64,000 nt of DNA, taken from assembly GCA_944739405.2 (NCBI GenBank), contig OX123182.2, forward strand, positions 18,859,326 through 18,923,325. Direction: 5' to 3'. Position 1 is the stretch's first letter, and every line of letters begins with the position of its first letter. The notes below the pieces were generated by a model that saw only the letters and a list, made by a program, of their open reading frames with translations, was not told the origin of the DNA and did no database searches. The stretch is from Euclidia mi (taxonomy: Eukaryota; Arthropoda; Insecta; Lepidoptera; Erebidae). A program made the position numbers and the translations under genes. Of the stretch, positions 9,656 to 20,645 are shown in pieces.

Positions 9656-10860
9656 ACCGCCTTGCCCATACGCTTGCTTGTAATAAAGTTCTCTGGTGAT
9701 ATTATGAATTTGATTGATTTGACTTGATTTAATCAAAATAAAATTTTAATGGAGCATAAATATTATTTAATAGCCGGATTGTAACTTTAAGATACAAAAA
9801 AGAGTTATATAAATGCTACAATTTGGTGTAAGAGTAAACACCAATCTGCATAAATCTTCGAATTTTGTTTTTCAATAAAGTAAAACAGTGTCTGTTTAGG
9901 TTATTGGTCTTTAAATGACAAGTTATTCCCTGGGCTGGAGCGGTGCCGTTACGTCTGCATAATTTACCAAAACATTTGAGATACAATAGATACAATAATA
10001 CAATAAAGTATTTATTTTACAGCTAACTATTTAGTGACAATATTGATTTTACGCCCAAGACATCACCCACTTTAAATCTACAAACGACTTGTTAATAAAT
10101 TAAAAACATGTCTATCAAAGTTAGATGAATTCTCTCTAAATATTTGCTTCATCCCTGACTTGATTACACAAGCAAAGCCATAACTAGGCCGATATCGGAT
10201 TTAATTATTCAAAAATAATTTCACTGAAATGATTGGCGAATGATCTACCTACCCTTTTATTAAATATAATGAAGAAATTAACTGAAACGGCGGTTTTCTA
10301 TTCAGTGGCGTCTCGTTCTTAGATTAAATATCAACCAATTTTCGTGAATGAAAATGGTCTTAATTGTTTTACAGTACACAATGAACATTACCGCCAAAAC
10401 GAGAATATAGTCCGACGTTTTTGTTGGTTTTTACAGATGATGAAATGTCATATTGGTTTGAAATGGAATCCTTAGTTATAATAAAACAATAGCCTAGAGG
10501 CTTGGATTGATATTCCTAGAAAACGCTGGTGAATAAACTGGAGAATATAATTGTGTAATGGTTTAAGTTGCCTCGCCGCGTTAGTAGATTCGATTTCCGC
10601 ATTGTACAATATTTGTGTTATCTTTTAATTAAATTTAAATATTTGTACAGTGCACCGCGATACACAGGTAATGTGGTAATTTTTTTTGAACTCATCATCA
10701 GTTTTTGGTCATTTACTGCTAACATAGCCCCTCCTAATTTTTTTTCCTAATTTGCATCACGATAGGATTTGGCCTATACCACTCCGGTCGGACGCGTTGA
10801 TATAGAAGCTGATGTCTAGTTTTCTTTCGCAAGGTTATATTAGCTTCGTGTTTTTAAATA
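9656..10860. other. AT-rich spacer, no gene
   Basis: I see no gene or defined element. Short open frames here lack any similarity I recognise. Confidence 0.45.
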
Positions 10861-11067
10861 TCTTAATATATAAAATCCTTGCGTTACTGACTCACTGACA
10901 GACACGCTACAGCCGAAACTATTGGGCGCAGGAAGCTGAAATTTGGCATGTATGTTCCTTGAGGACCGTAGGGGTGCACTAAGAAGGGATTTCCCGAAAT
11001 TCCTACGGGATCGTCCAAAACGGGTAAATTTAAAAAAATTGCAGGCGTAGCTGCTGGGGTCCTCTAG
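10861..11067 (+). mobile_element. Helitron-like non-autonomous repeat, copy 1
   Basis: It starts TCTTAATATATAAAATCC after an A and ends GGTCCTCTAG before a T, matching Helitron conventions (5' TC, 3' CTRR, insertion between A and T). The 207-bp unit is nearly identical to 20217-20422 and recurs in decayed form at 15.3, 15.5 (minus) and 34.6 kb. Internal landmarks are GACAGACACGCTACAGCCGA and GGAAGCTGAAATTTGGCATG. I see no target duplication, as expected for Helitrons. A strong 3' hairpin was not evident, so the class is provisional. Confidence 0.65.
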
Positions 11068-12285
11068 TTCTTAGATAAAAATAGAAAGAAAGAAAACACC
11101 TATACTTAACGGCATGTCATCCTTCCATAGTTACCAACAGGATGTCGACAACGTTTAATAAATCAACTGAGTTGATCTTCAATCTTAAAGTTTAAGAACT
11201 TATATCCAGTCTTTAGAGAAAAGTTAAATATTTCCACTTTGCCTCCGCTACGACGTTTACAAACGTCGAAGCGCCGATACTAACCGGCATCCAGTTGCCG
11301 GAAAACTTAGTCCTCTTAGGTTGTGATCTTTTCTTTTCTGAGTAAAATGCGTAAAATAATGAGTAGGTGGATAGAACTTTGACAACATACACATGTAGGA
11401 AAAGTTCAGAAGGCCAACTCGTATTTTTTCAGACATCGACGTTGTTGACACATATTTTGACACATTGTTCAATTTACGATCTAGTCGCAATGTCATTAAT
11501 ATAACATTTAGTTACGGAGAATACCATAGATAACATAATTACAAGAATTTGTGCTTAGATTGTTTTTACCACTAACATTTACGTAAGCGCTATAGGTACA
11601 ATACACTACATACAATAAAGGTAAGAAAGTCCATCTGCAATATTAACAGATATCTTGATAAAAAAATCAATAACAATAACCTACATCTAATACGGCAGAT
11701 CACTAGGCAGTTAGGAGAGAAGCTTATATAAAATAAATAACTTATTTATAGTGGTTTATGATTGCTTTAGTATATTCTATTGTAGGTACTACTTTTTGTG
11801 TTCAATGAACAATAACAGACAATGTTATTTATTTCTTTGTGTTTTATAAGTTCTACAATCACGGCAATATATTTATCCAATTCTAAGATATTTCAGTAAA
11901 ACCTACGATGCATAAGTAAAAATTACAAACTATCTTAGATAAACACTATCGTACATAAACAAAGTTTATGATAAACGTGCAAATGTTTATTATTACTATT
12001 AATTCGACTATATAAACTAATAACTAGCAATAAGAAAGCATTTTGATATGATGTCAACCCTATTCCAAGTGAAAAAACACAAATAAAACTATAAAAAATC
12101 TATGTAAACAAAACAGCTATTTATCAACTATCAATCTATCTATGGCAACTGATAACACTATTTATGGTCCATAACTAAGTCCTTATAGTTAGCACACGTA
12201 TATTTTTACTGTTTATGTTTATGCACTACACGACAGACACTTCTTATTATTGATTCGCGAAATTTCACTGTTCCATCGTTATTTT
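11068..12285. other. AT-rich spacer, no gene
   Basis: Nothing recognisable on either strand. Confidence 0.45.
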
Positions 12286-12289
12286 TGCA

Positions 12290-12345
12290 CTTTGACGCGT
12301 CCGGGAATCGAACCCGGTATACCGCTCGATTGGGTAGCACTATTT
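12290..12345 (-). other. tRNA-like B-box fragment
   Basis: On the minus strand the sequence reads ACCGGGTTCGATTCCCGGAC, a perfect T-arm with B-box. The 5' half does not fold into a convincing D and anticodon arm, so this is either a decayed tRNA-SINE head or a tRNA pseudogene. Confidence 0.4.
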
Positions 12346-14027
12346 TTACACGATTTTCACTCGCAGTTTCGAATGCACTATTCACTATCACTGTTTTTAA
12401 TGTCTGTCGCGAACACTTTTAATGGCAAATATCAAAAGCAGCTTTTATTTAAAAATAAACACGTTGAATCATTTAAAATGTAACCCAATCAAGGAAACGT
12501 TTGATCGTGTTAACATATAAACGAAATGTGGAGCTGAAATGTCTGAAATTATAAAAGAAAATACTTGTTTCATTTGTATTAACGAACCGAAACCCGCGAA
12601 CGTTTGAATGCCAAAATTCAATATTTTTCATAATTACACAAATAATGTTTGCCAAAGGAAAAATAAAATAGGCAAAATATTTATGAAAATTAATATAGAA
12701 CAAGAGAATTCATAAAGTACTGTATTGATGAATATCTTAAATTGAATAAGTTTAGGGGTTCCTATAATCAAATTGCATATTTTAAATGAGCTAATTGCAG
12801 CATAATATCTAGTTATTTTTTTTTATTTAGCAATGCGTGAGTATTGTCCCTTCCATCCTTAGTACTATAACGATATCTCTTTCTTCGTCATAGTTTTTGT
12901 TAGCAGTAGTCGTCATTGTTTAAATAAGCTTTATTTTCTTTAAATTAGATACTATTTTGTTTAAAGCAATAACCTTTAAAATTACCATCATAATAACACC
13001 GAAGGTCAAATAACAATAAACAAAGACGGAATCTCTATCCATCCTTTGTATTCTGAATCCTGCGTCCAATCACTGTCAATTTACGTTCTTCCACTTAAGT
13101 CGGCTGCTATCTAAACCGCGACGTGATCCTACCATTGCGACAACAAACGAAATTACCATAACAATACAATGATATGACGGCGTGACAGAGGTTTCAAGGT
13201 TACGCCTGAACCTTGGTTTGGCTATGAAATTTAGCCAACTTAAAATAAAATATGCGTTGGCGTATTGGTCGTGAAATCAACTCTGTTGTGTAAAACACCA
13301 AAATTTCGCGGTTCGTTCACATACTAAAACGTGTGTACTAACAAATCTTATAAGTGTAATTATCTAAGAAGGAGAGATGCAATAGTCTATTTATCCCGGT
13401 GTTTCGGCGGAATGAGTCATACTTTTAGCACAGCTGATGTAATTCATGACAAAACGTCGGATCAAATAGTATTTTTTACGGATCCCAAGACCCGTTTCAT
13501 ACCTATATAATGATAAATTACTATGTTTTATCATAAAGTAACTAATTTTTCGCCTTTATCCCGGAAAGGTACACTTCACTAGTTAAATTATCATAACGTA
13601 AGGAAAGTTGTAAACAAATTGGTTACACAGTTATAACAAAGTATTATTAACATCTGTTGTAATATAAGACTACTCGTCGCTTCGTCAACATAAAATTTGA
13701 ATACACACATTAAGCTCATATAAGAAATCTGCAAGTCTTGTATACGAGTGTTCTGAATAACAAATAGAAATCGGATTTTTTATTCAGAAAGGCTTGTAAT
13801 TTACAACTTAATTTATGTTTTCCTAATCTTCTTTCTTTTCATGTGAATCCAACCCTGATGTCAGAGCTGATAGGCCGCCTGAAAGTCTACGTCAAGGCCT
13901 GACGATTCTTGACCTAAGAATAGAACCGGGACTGGCGTTCTTATGTTTCCTCTAAAGCATGGTAGCTTTGTGACTGATATGTCACAGCGATCAGGCACCC
14001 ATACAATTGATGCCAGCTTCCAGTGAT
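12346..14027. other. AT-rich spacer, no gene
   Basis: No supported feature. Around 13548-13575 the minus strand weakly resembles the end of family A (CTTTCCGGGATAAAGGCG), too short to call. Confidence 0.4.
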
Positions 14028-14905
14028 TTTTTTTTTATTTTTATTTTACTTCTGCCGAACAAATTGACTCCATGCTGCCTGATGTTAGGCAGTCAGTGAA
14101 GTCTCATAGTGATGGCCATCATCCCAGCAGCCAACATGGCATTATGGCATGATGGCCCTCACCTTGACGGCCTTGAGTACAGCTTTTTCACGCCCCGCTT
14201 AAAGGACCCGGGATCATAAGTGGAGGGAAACACGTGGACTGGTAAAGAGTTCCACATCTTAATGGTACGGCAGAGATAAGAGGCGCCGAACCGTTTGGTG
14301 CGTGACGGTATCTGTTCTACCGTGTAAACGTGGCACCTCAACCCAGCACTGTGTGTTGTTCGGGATAGGAAAGGAGAGGGTGGGATTAGTTGAAAGAGCT
14401 CTTCGGAGCACTCACCGTGATAGATGCGGTAGAAGACAGCCATTGAGGCCACGTCTCTGCGTAATTGCAGTGACTTAAGAGTCTTAGTGGCCTCTGGATC
14501 CCCGATGATACGGACAGCACGCCGCTGCAACCTATCGAGGGCGTCCAATAAGTACTGAGCGGAGCCATTCCAAAGGTGAGAGCAGTATTCCACGCAGGAG
14601 CGAACCTGAGTCTTGTATAACAGACAGAACTGCTCCGGCGTGAAAAACCTCCTCACCTTGTTCAGGACTCCGAGTTTCCGAGATGCGGATTTGATGACAC
14701 CCTCGATGTAGTTCTTCTGGTTGAGATTTCTGCGTATGTCCATACCTAGAATATTGAGGCTGGCTTGAATCGGTAGTGGAGTGTCCAAAAGAGAGGGATG
14801 GGGAAGGAATGGAGATACCTTGGCTGAGAATGCGCACACCTGTGTATTCTTGCCGTTGAACTCGACCAGGTTCTCAGGAGCAACGACTGAGCAGTCGTTG
14901 CCCAT
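14028..14905 (-). pseudogene. Jockey-superfamily LINE, C-terminal third of the polymerase and poly(A) end
   Basis: An open frame from 14905 down to 14159 begins just after where the YADD box would lie, with the primer-grip/thumb stretch CAFSAKVSPFLP. It runs through ILGMDIRRNLNQKNYIEGVI, FTPEQFCLLYKTQVRSCVEY, CSHLWNG and LDRLQRRAVRIIG to a MWNSLP tail. These are thumb and connection motifs of the Jockey/CR1-like group. Downstream on the same strand a 3' UTR ends in poly(A) at about 14046-14028. The 5' side is truncated at about 14905, so no catalytic residues remain. A fragment of what may be the same family, covering the part before motif A, lies at 18771-19975 on the same strand. Confidence 0.75.
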
Positions 14906-14954
14906 CGCTCCTCAAAATATCTGATTGCTTGTCTATGACTTCAGCATCAATCAC

Positions 14955-15214
14955 ATCATTCATACTGTCCCACTGCTGGGCACGGGCCTCTTATCACTAT
15001 GAGAAGGGTAAGACCATAGTCTACCACGCTGGCCAAGTGGGGGATGGCAGAATTCACGTCTTTCGAGAACATTATGGAGAACTCTCAGACAGGCAGGTTT
15101 ACGACTTTTCCTTTGCCGATAAGCAAGCGATAATTAACAATTTAATACGCACTTAACTTCGAAAAGTCATCGGTGTAGCATTCTGTCGGTCTCTCTACTC
15201 GGTTATCGCTGCTT
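14955..15214 (-). mobile_element. SINE, family C, full-length tail
   Basis: Read on the minus strand it starts GCAGCGATAACCGAGTAGAG, then GACTTTTCGAAGTTAAGTGC, the body TTAATTATCGCTTGCTTATC, and a 3' part with GGCCAGCGTGGTAGACTATG. It ends in CCCAGCAGTGGGACAGTATG and an ATGATG run. The part of the tRNA head that should hold the B box is deleted. The 3' end resembles RTE LINE ends. Confidence 0.7.
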
Positions 15215-15258
15215 TTTGATATGACTTGGTCAATAGTAATTTTCATAAAGCAGGGATA

Positions 15259-15445
15259 TCTTTATAAATAAAATTCTTCCGTAACTGAGTGACAGAATAC
15301 GCACAGCCTAGCCCGGGATCCGCACAAACACGCAACAAGCTGGAAGGTATGTATGTTCCTCGGGGACAAGGCTAAGAACGGATTTCCAGAAACTCCCACA
15401 AGATTGAGAAAAATGGTTAAATTAAAAACAAAGTGCGGTCTTTGC
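15259..15445 (+). mobile_element. Helitron-like repeat, decayed copy
   Basis: It starts TCTTTATAAATAAAATTC after an A and follows the 10.9-kb copy through GGTATGTATGTTCCTCGGGG, with substitutions and a decayed 3' end. Confidence 0.5.
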
Positions 15446-15454
15446 TGCAAGCAG

Positions 15455-15605
15455 GTTACTTTTTTAATTTATCTGATCCCCTGAGAATTTTGAGAACTTC
15501 TTTCTTAGTGGACCCCTACGGGCACCAAGTAACATACATGCCGAATTTCAGCTTCTTGTGCCTAATAGCTTGGGCTGTTTGTTTTCTGTCAGTCAAGCAG
15601 TCGCG
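15455..15605 (-). mobile_element. Helitron-like repeat, decayed copy in opposite orientation
   Basis: On the minus strand, AGAAGCTGAAATTCGGCATG, TATGTTACTTGGTGCCCGTA and GGGGTCCACTAAGAAAG follow the 10.9-kb unit. Together with the preceding copy it forms a loose head-to-head pair. Confidence 0.55.
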
Positions 15606-15723
15606 GAATAATGTTATACATTTACAGTAAGAGAGGCAGCAATAGCGCAGTGAAAATACCAAAAGACTAAAATTTAAACAAAAAATTACTTGTTTATGAA
15701 ATTGTTATGAATATATTGTATTG

Positions 15724-15945
15724 AAGATCTTTGACAATCGGTATGGTCAGTCAGTGCCAACCCTTGAGTATTCTGACGCAGGTGTAAAATATAGAATATC
15801 GCTATACCTATGCGTTGCGGAGGTCAGACGTCAGTCATTCTGTGGAGAAACTTTTCAGGTAAATCTGGTTAGGTAGATCCGTAAACTCACGGGCTCAAAG
15901 ATGTAAAGTCTTGGATGCAATTATTGGCGTTCATTAGAACGTATA
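15724..15945 (+). mobile_element. SINE-like repeat, family D, partial
   Basis: Landmarks AAGATCTTTGACAATCG, AGTCAGTGCCAACC, GAATATCGCTATACC and GGAGGTCAGACGTCAG follow the D order. Both ends are eroded and no target duplication is visible. Confidence 0.6.
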
Positions 15946-16379
15946 AGGAAAACTTAGTGCCAGAAATGCTACGGGTGACAGCTAGTATATTATAATTATA
16001 TAAGTCAACGAGAACGTGTATTAACTTATCAATACTTTTGTTAGCACTCAAAAGGCGCGAGTGTTTACAATTTAAATTGTATTCGCTTTTACAAATTTGT
16101 ATACTGAAGTAGTTACTTTATTCTATAGATGTGCTTGTTGCGTTAGGTATAGGACGTTCCTAAGACGAATGCTAAATGGTGCCTAATCAGAGTTTATTAA
16201 TATTTCTACTTTGATTTTACATTAGGAGATTAACGCTTTACTGGCGAAAAACTTGTAACGTCTCCTTGTATGCGTGCCCTGTGCTTCGGAGAGCGTGTTA
16301 AACCGTCCCGGCTGTCATGAAAATCTTTGCCGTCATAATAGGGAGTCTGTATCGTCAGTGTATACTTTAGGGTTCCGTA

Positions 16380-16540
16380 CTTTTGCGGCTGGACAGGCGT
16401 ATGTGGCCCTAAGTAGAGTAAAATCACTTAATGGTGTCCAGATTGAAGAGCTAGATTGTTCTAAGCTGACAGATAAAACACCATGTCATACAGACGCACT
16501 GGCGCAGATGGAGAGGATGCGGGCTCATTCCCCTAATTAA
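16380..16540 (+). pseudogene. C-terminal fragment of a Pif1-like helicase (Helitron type)
   Basis: The frame reads FAAGQAYVALSRVKSLNGVQ followed by IEELDCSKLTDKTPC and a stop at 16540. GQAYVALSRV is helicase motif VI of Pif1/RecD-type superfamily 1 helicases. In insect intergenic DNA the usual carriers are Helitrons and Helentrons, whose Rep-helicase protein ends this way. Only about 53 codons remain, with no Rep domain or other helicase motifs. The similarity starts exactly where the surrounding D repeat stops. Confidence 0.7.
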
Positions 16541-16587
16541 ATTAAAGGTATAAAAAATATTTCATTATCAAAGACCAAAAAGTATAA

Positions 16588-17474
16588 AATAAACTAATAG
16601 TTTAAAAACACTAAAAAATACACTTTTATAAATGCTCATAAAAAACAAAAAATAAATTATGGATCGTTCAAGTTGTGTCTATTTCTGGGCAGTTCTAGTG
16701 CCCTTTATTTTTGTTTTACGAGGTGGAAAACCCCTTCGGATCTCCGACTCTTGGTAAATGAGAGGAGGCTGGAGTAGGTATGTGGTGTTACCACTAAAAA
16801 CCACCTCGACTTTCTCATGTACCCGTGTGTCGGAAGTTCGGGTATCGCCGAAGCATTCGTCGCAACCCCCCGACGGGTGTTGGCCCGCCAGATGATCAGG
16901 CGGGCCCCGAACAAAACCCGCTTGGCGGCGGATGAAGGTGTTGGGATCCGCCGCCAAAACACCCAGCGGCCGCAGAGGATAGGGAGGATGGCAACGCAAC
17001 ACCGCATCTCCTCTTCCTCTGCGGCCCCACCGCGATGCAAGAATGGTGCGCCCCCATTTGGTCGCGGGAGATAGGGCGCGCGGCAACGCAACACCGACAC
17101 GCCTCTCGTCCAGCGACCGCACCCGACTGCGAGGGACAGACAGAACGGTCCCCCGCACCCGCACTTTGGACGCATCCTACGCAGGCCTCACCCAAGCCTA
17201 CGTGGAGCGTCCTCTCCCGGGATCCCGCTTAGTTTCACCGTGGGTGTACCTCAAACCCACGGTTACTGAGCCCCCCCACCACCACAAGGTGGAAATCCCA
17301 CGGGGGGGAGTTCTAGTGCCCTACGCTTTTACAATAAAATATCATAATTAAAAGCACATAGTTTACACTTAAGCCCAGAAATAGAGACAACTTGAATGCT
17401 CCCTAATTTATTTTTTGTTTTTATGTGCATTTATAAAAGCGTGTTTTCTAATGTTTTTAAACTATTTGTTTATT
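16588..17474. repeat. 103-bp near-perfect inverted repeats enclosing element N copy 2
   Basis: The left arm (about 16588-16690: AATAAACTAATAGTTTAAAA to TCTATTTCTGGGC) is the reverse complement, with few differences, of the right arm (about 17373-17474). Without N copy 2, the interior is only about 60 bp, so the ancestral structure is a fold-back of about 270 bp. It directly follows the helicase fragment and may be the 3' part of the same unit or an independent MITE. Confidence 0.8.
16691..17322 (-). mobile_element. GC-rich element N, copy 2, 14-bp target duplication
   Basis: The element (16705-17308) lies between AGTTCTAGTGCCCT at 16691-16704 and 17309-17322. It matches copies 1 and 3 along its length in minus orientation, but its 3' A-tract is interrupted. 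The stem GGCCGCAGAGGA/TCCTCTGCGGCC and both GGTGTTGCGTTGC loops are conserved. The target is the centre of the fold-back repeat. Confidence 0.85.
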
Positions 17475-17640
17475 GGTTGTGTAGGTCAGATGGTAGTCGC
17501 TCTATGGAAAAGCGAATATCCTGTCATATCAGGCTAGAGACTAGACAGTGGACCGAATATAATTGATGCAACGAGCGCTTTGTACCGTTGCTTACCAACT
17601 AAATTCATTATGCGTTGTCTTAAATCAGCAAAAAATTTAG

Positions 17641-17770
17641 TGTTTCAAATCAAATCAAATGTTTTATTGTAAAAACAGTGGTTACAGGGTGTTGTTACAG
17701 CTAAATAGCATAGAATGGATATAGAATTACACTGCTCGGCCGTGTAAGGCGTACAAGTTTGAATCGTTGT
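17641..17770 (-). mobile_element. LINE 3' end (non-coding part only)
   Basis: On the minus strand the sequence ends CAATAAAACATTTGATTTGA, an AATAAA-type signal followed by a short (TTTGA)n tail as in CR1/Jockey-like elements. No coding part is left. Confidence 0.4.
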
Positions 17771-18770
17771 TTCCATTTGTTTCTAGTTTTATACACGAGA
17801 ACAAGATACAAAATTGCGTCTTGTTCTATAGAACAGAATCACTAGCAATATTTTAAAGGAAAACCTTTACTTCATACTTATTTTTCTCTAACGGCCGATC
17901 CCATTATATGTATAATCTCTTCATGGATTGTAAATTTGACATACATAATTATGTGGTATGGAGCTAATGTCAAATATGCATTTGTAATCGCTAAATCCAT
18001 GAATAAATCAGATATTGAATTCAGCAAAAAGTATTAATGGCTGTCAAAAGCCGCTATTCTTACAACCCGATACCACACATCGTCATCTAGTCGCCGACGA
18101 CTATTTAGCAAGTCGAGGAGAGTTCGTTACTCAATTAGGTAACGGTTAATCAGCGCGTGCATTTCCTTATGCAGATATCAGGAGTAAGCATTACCGACGA
18201 ATGTTGTGGGGAAGTTGCTTTGAATGGAACGAAAATCACTTCGCTAGAGTGGCTAACTTCTGATGTATATTGTTTTGTAGAAATAAATTAAACTTACAAC
18301 AAACGGTTTGTTTTGTTATACAAGTGGGAACAGAGAGTGCTGGATCGACCACGTGTTCTCGGTCAAACTGTGGAACAGAGTCGTTTAGCGAGTAGCCAAC
18401 CGGCACAGCCAGTAGCTCTCCTCTGTTGCCTAGCCTGCGCACTACATGAGAATTATCATTATACCGTTACCAATACCAACGTATAAAATGCCATGGCTCA
18501 CTTCTGCCTCACTGCTTTCAACTGCCAGAAATATAGACATCTGTGTATAGTTTAAGCGCGTGCACTGCAATGGTATGTATCTTGTGTATATTATTGATTA
18601 TTACAGTGGGTATATTATTTGTCACCGAGTTTACACGATTTCACTTGTCAACATTAAATGTTAAAATCTTCCATACAGTTTTCAAATTGCCCTATAAAAA
18701 TATCTTTCTTTTGTATAGGCGACTTATAAAATATTATCTTAATTTTTCTAAGAAAATGTATTAAGAGATG
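17771..18770. other. spacer, no gene
   Basis: No recognisable feature on either strand. Confidence 0.45.
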
Positions 18771-19975
18771 TCAAGACTAATAGCCAACGACTCCCCATGC
18801 CTGTCCAGCGCCTCACCCCAAAAGTGAGTGACATACGCTAGAAGATCACCCGTTGATCGTTTCGGTCTGAAGCCATACTGACGATCACTGATGAGAGAGT
18901 GATCTTCTAGGTAGCAAACGAGTTGGTTGTTGATTAAACGTTCAAACACCTTGCAGAGAATAGGAGTGATAGCAATGGGTCGATAGTTGCCCGGATCAGA
19001 ACGATCCCCTTTCTTGGGAATCGGTTGTACGTTCACCTCTTTCCAAGCCTGTGGCTCTACGCCAGAGGCATATGATAGGCGATACAGGCGTGTAAGCATT
19101 GGAGACAACTCGGCTGCGCATTTCCTAAGCACAACCACTGGAATTCCGTTAGGTCCACTGGCTTTCCGGACATCGAGAGATCGCAGTGTCGCGCGAACAT
19201 CGCATTGCCTGATTTTAATATCAGGCATGGAGTGGCCGCAGTAGGGAATCGAAGGCGGCTGTGGACTACGATCATCGATTCGGGAGTTGGCCGCAAAGAG
19301 ATTGACAAGCAGGTCAGCTTTCTCTTGCAGCCCATTGGCCAGTGATCCATCAGGGCATCGCAACGGCGGCAGTGAAGGCTGGCAGAAATCAGATTGCACG
19401 GCTTTGGCCAATCGCCAGTATCCCCGGCTGCCCGTGGGGTGCGACAAGAGTTCTTGACCAAACCGTGCAATGCGCTGTGCATCCGCTCTTATGTATGCCC
19501 TCTTGCAGACCTTGGTGGCTCTATTATAGGCTGCCTTGATGAGATGGACATTCAGATCGTGACAAGACCGAGCCCCGATCTAAGCGCGGTAAGCCGACTA
19601 TTTTTGTTTAACAGAATCGGCGCACTCGCGATCGAACCAGGGCCGAACTCCGCTGCTGCTGGAGACGTCAGTGGATGGAATATAATATTCCATACCCGAG
19701 ATGATTTCCCCAGCAACAGCAGATGCACTCTCCGACAGATCCCTCCCACCAAAGCAGCGTTGAGACCACGGGATGGACGCTTATTAGTCTCGCAGGCCAT
19801 CCTAATCCGCTGACGAGTAGTGAAACAAGCGTCGCTTTGCCTTCACTGGTTGTGGAGGTGAAGCGAATGGCACTGTAGTGTGAACCAGACAGTGGTCGGA
19901 GGAACCCAAAGGGGCTTGTACCGTCACACTGTACTGGGCCGGGTTATTATACTCATGGGTAATGGGTAAATTATA
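18771..19975 (-). pseudogene. LINE fragment: endonuclease end to reverse transcriptase motif A
   Basis: Translating the minus strand from 19975 gives LGSSDHCLVHTTV (the SDH motif ending an APE-type endonuclease) and, after frame changes, VRPWFDRECADSVKQK (linker). The open frame 19447-18761 follows with DPGNYRPIAITPILCKVFER, DRQYGFRPKRSTGDLLAYVT and AISLDIS. Similarity stops exactly before the conserved KAFD of motif A. Catalytic YADD is absent. It could be the upstream part of the element whose C-terminus lies at 14.0-14.9 kb, or a separate copy. Confidence 0.75.
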
Positions 19976-20216
19976 CTCATTAAATTGTTTACCAGCAGAA
20001 ATAAATAAAATCCATAGTCATCAAATATTCCATACCAAACAATCATGATTAGGTCTTGAAATAAAAGGCCCTTGTTATATTCGGAAAATCGTATCTCACT
20101 CCAATTACTGCGAAGATGTAATCAAGTTAACTTCAATATTATGTAACCGCTCAAAGTGCAAACCACTTTAAATAAAACAGTACTTTGACATTGTTTGAAA
20201 TAATTAATTTTGGTAA

Positions 20217-20422
20217 TCTTAATATATAAAATCCTTGCGTTACTGACTGACTGACAGACACGCTACAGCCGAAACTGTTAGGCGCAGGAAGCTGAAATTT
20301 GGCATGTATGTTCCTTGGGGACCGTAGGGGTGCACTAAGAAGGGATTTCCCAAAATTCCCACGGGATCGGCCAAAACGGGTAAATAAAAAAAAATGCAGG
20401 CGTAGCTGCTGGCGTCCTCTAG
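20217..20422 (+). mobile_element. Helitron-like non-autonomous repeat, copy 2
   Basis: It starts TCTTAATATATAAAATCC after A and ends CGTCCTCTAG before T, 206 bp, nearly identical to 10861-11067. Two such similar copies in opposite flanks of otherwise unrelated DNA support precise, defined ends. Confidence 0.7.
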
Positions 20423-20440
20423 TTTAAGTATAAAGTTTGA

Positions 20441-20645
20441 ATATTACAAGGAATAACGAGTGACTGCCTGTCTGAGTTCCGCAATCCAAAAGGACAGCAA
20501 TATTCCATGTCTTAGACGAGCGTCAGTTCATTCAGAGGTACTGACTCCTAATAACGACTGTAAAATATCTTCATGACAGCTGAGATCGACGACATAATTT
20601 TCTCGCCGTGACACAGGGCAAGAGATAAAATTAACAATTTATTTA
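20441..20645 (-). mobile_element. SINE-like repeat, family D, minus-strand partial copy
   Basis: On the minus strand, ATTGTTAATTTTATCTCTTG, CAGCTGTCATGAAGATATTT, ACATGGAATATTGCTGTCC and ACTCAGACAGGCAGTCACTC follow the D order. Confidence 0.6.

Larger units (their letters stand above)
16258..17585 (+). mobile_element. family D copy split by a 1.1-kb insertion
   Basis: The left part (16258-16380) follows D from the CTTCGGAGAGCGTGTTAA region to TATACTTTAGGGTTCCG. The right part (17475-17585) resumes at GGTTGTGTAGGTCAGATGG and continues through GTCGCTCTATGGAAAAGCG. The D consensus between these parts is uninterrupted elsewhere (TATACCTTTGGGTTGCGGAG). The intervening block (helicase tail, inverted repeats and element N) therefore appears to have entered a D copy. 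Confidence 0.55.

Noticed and set aside
12290..12345. tRNA gene on the minus strand
   Set aside because: Only the T-arm half is convincing.
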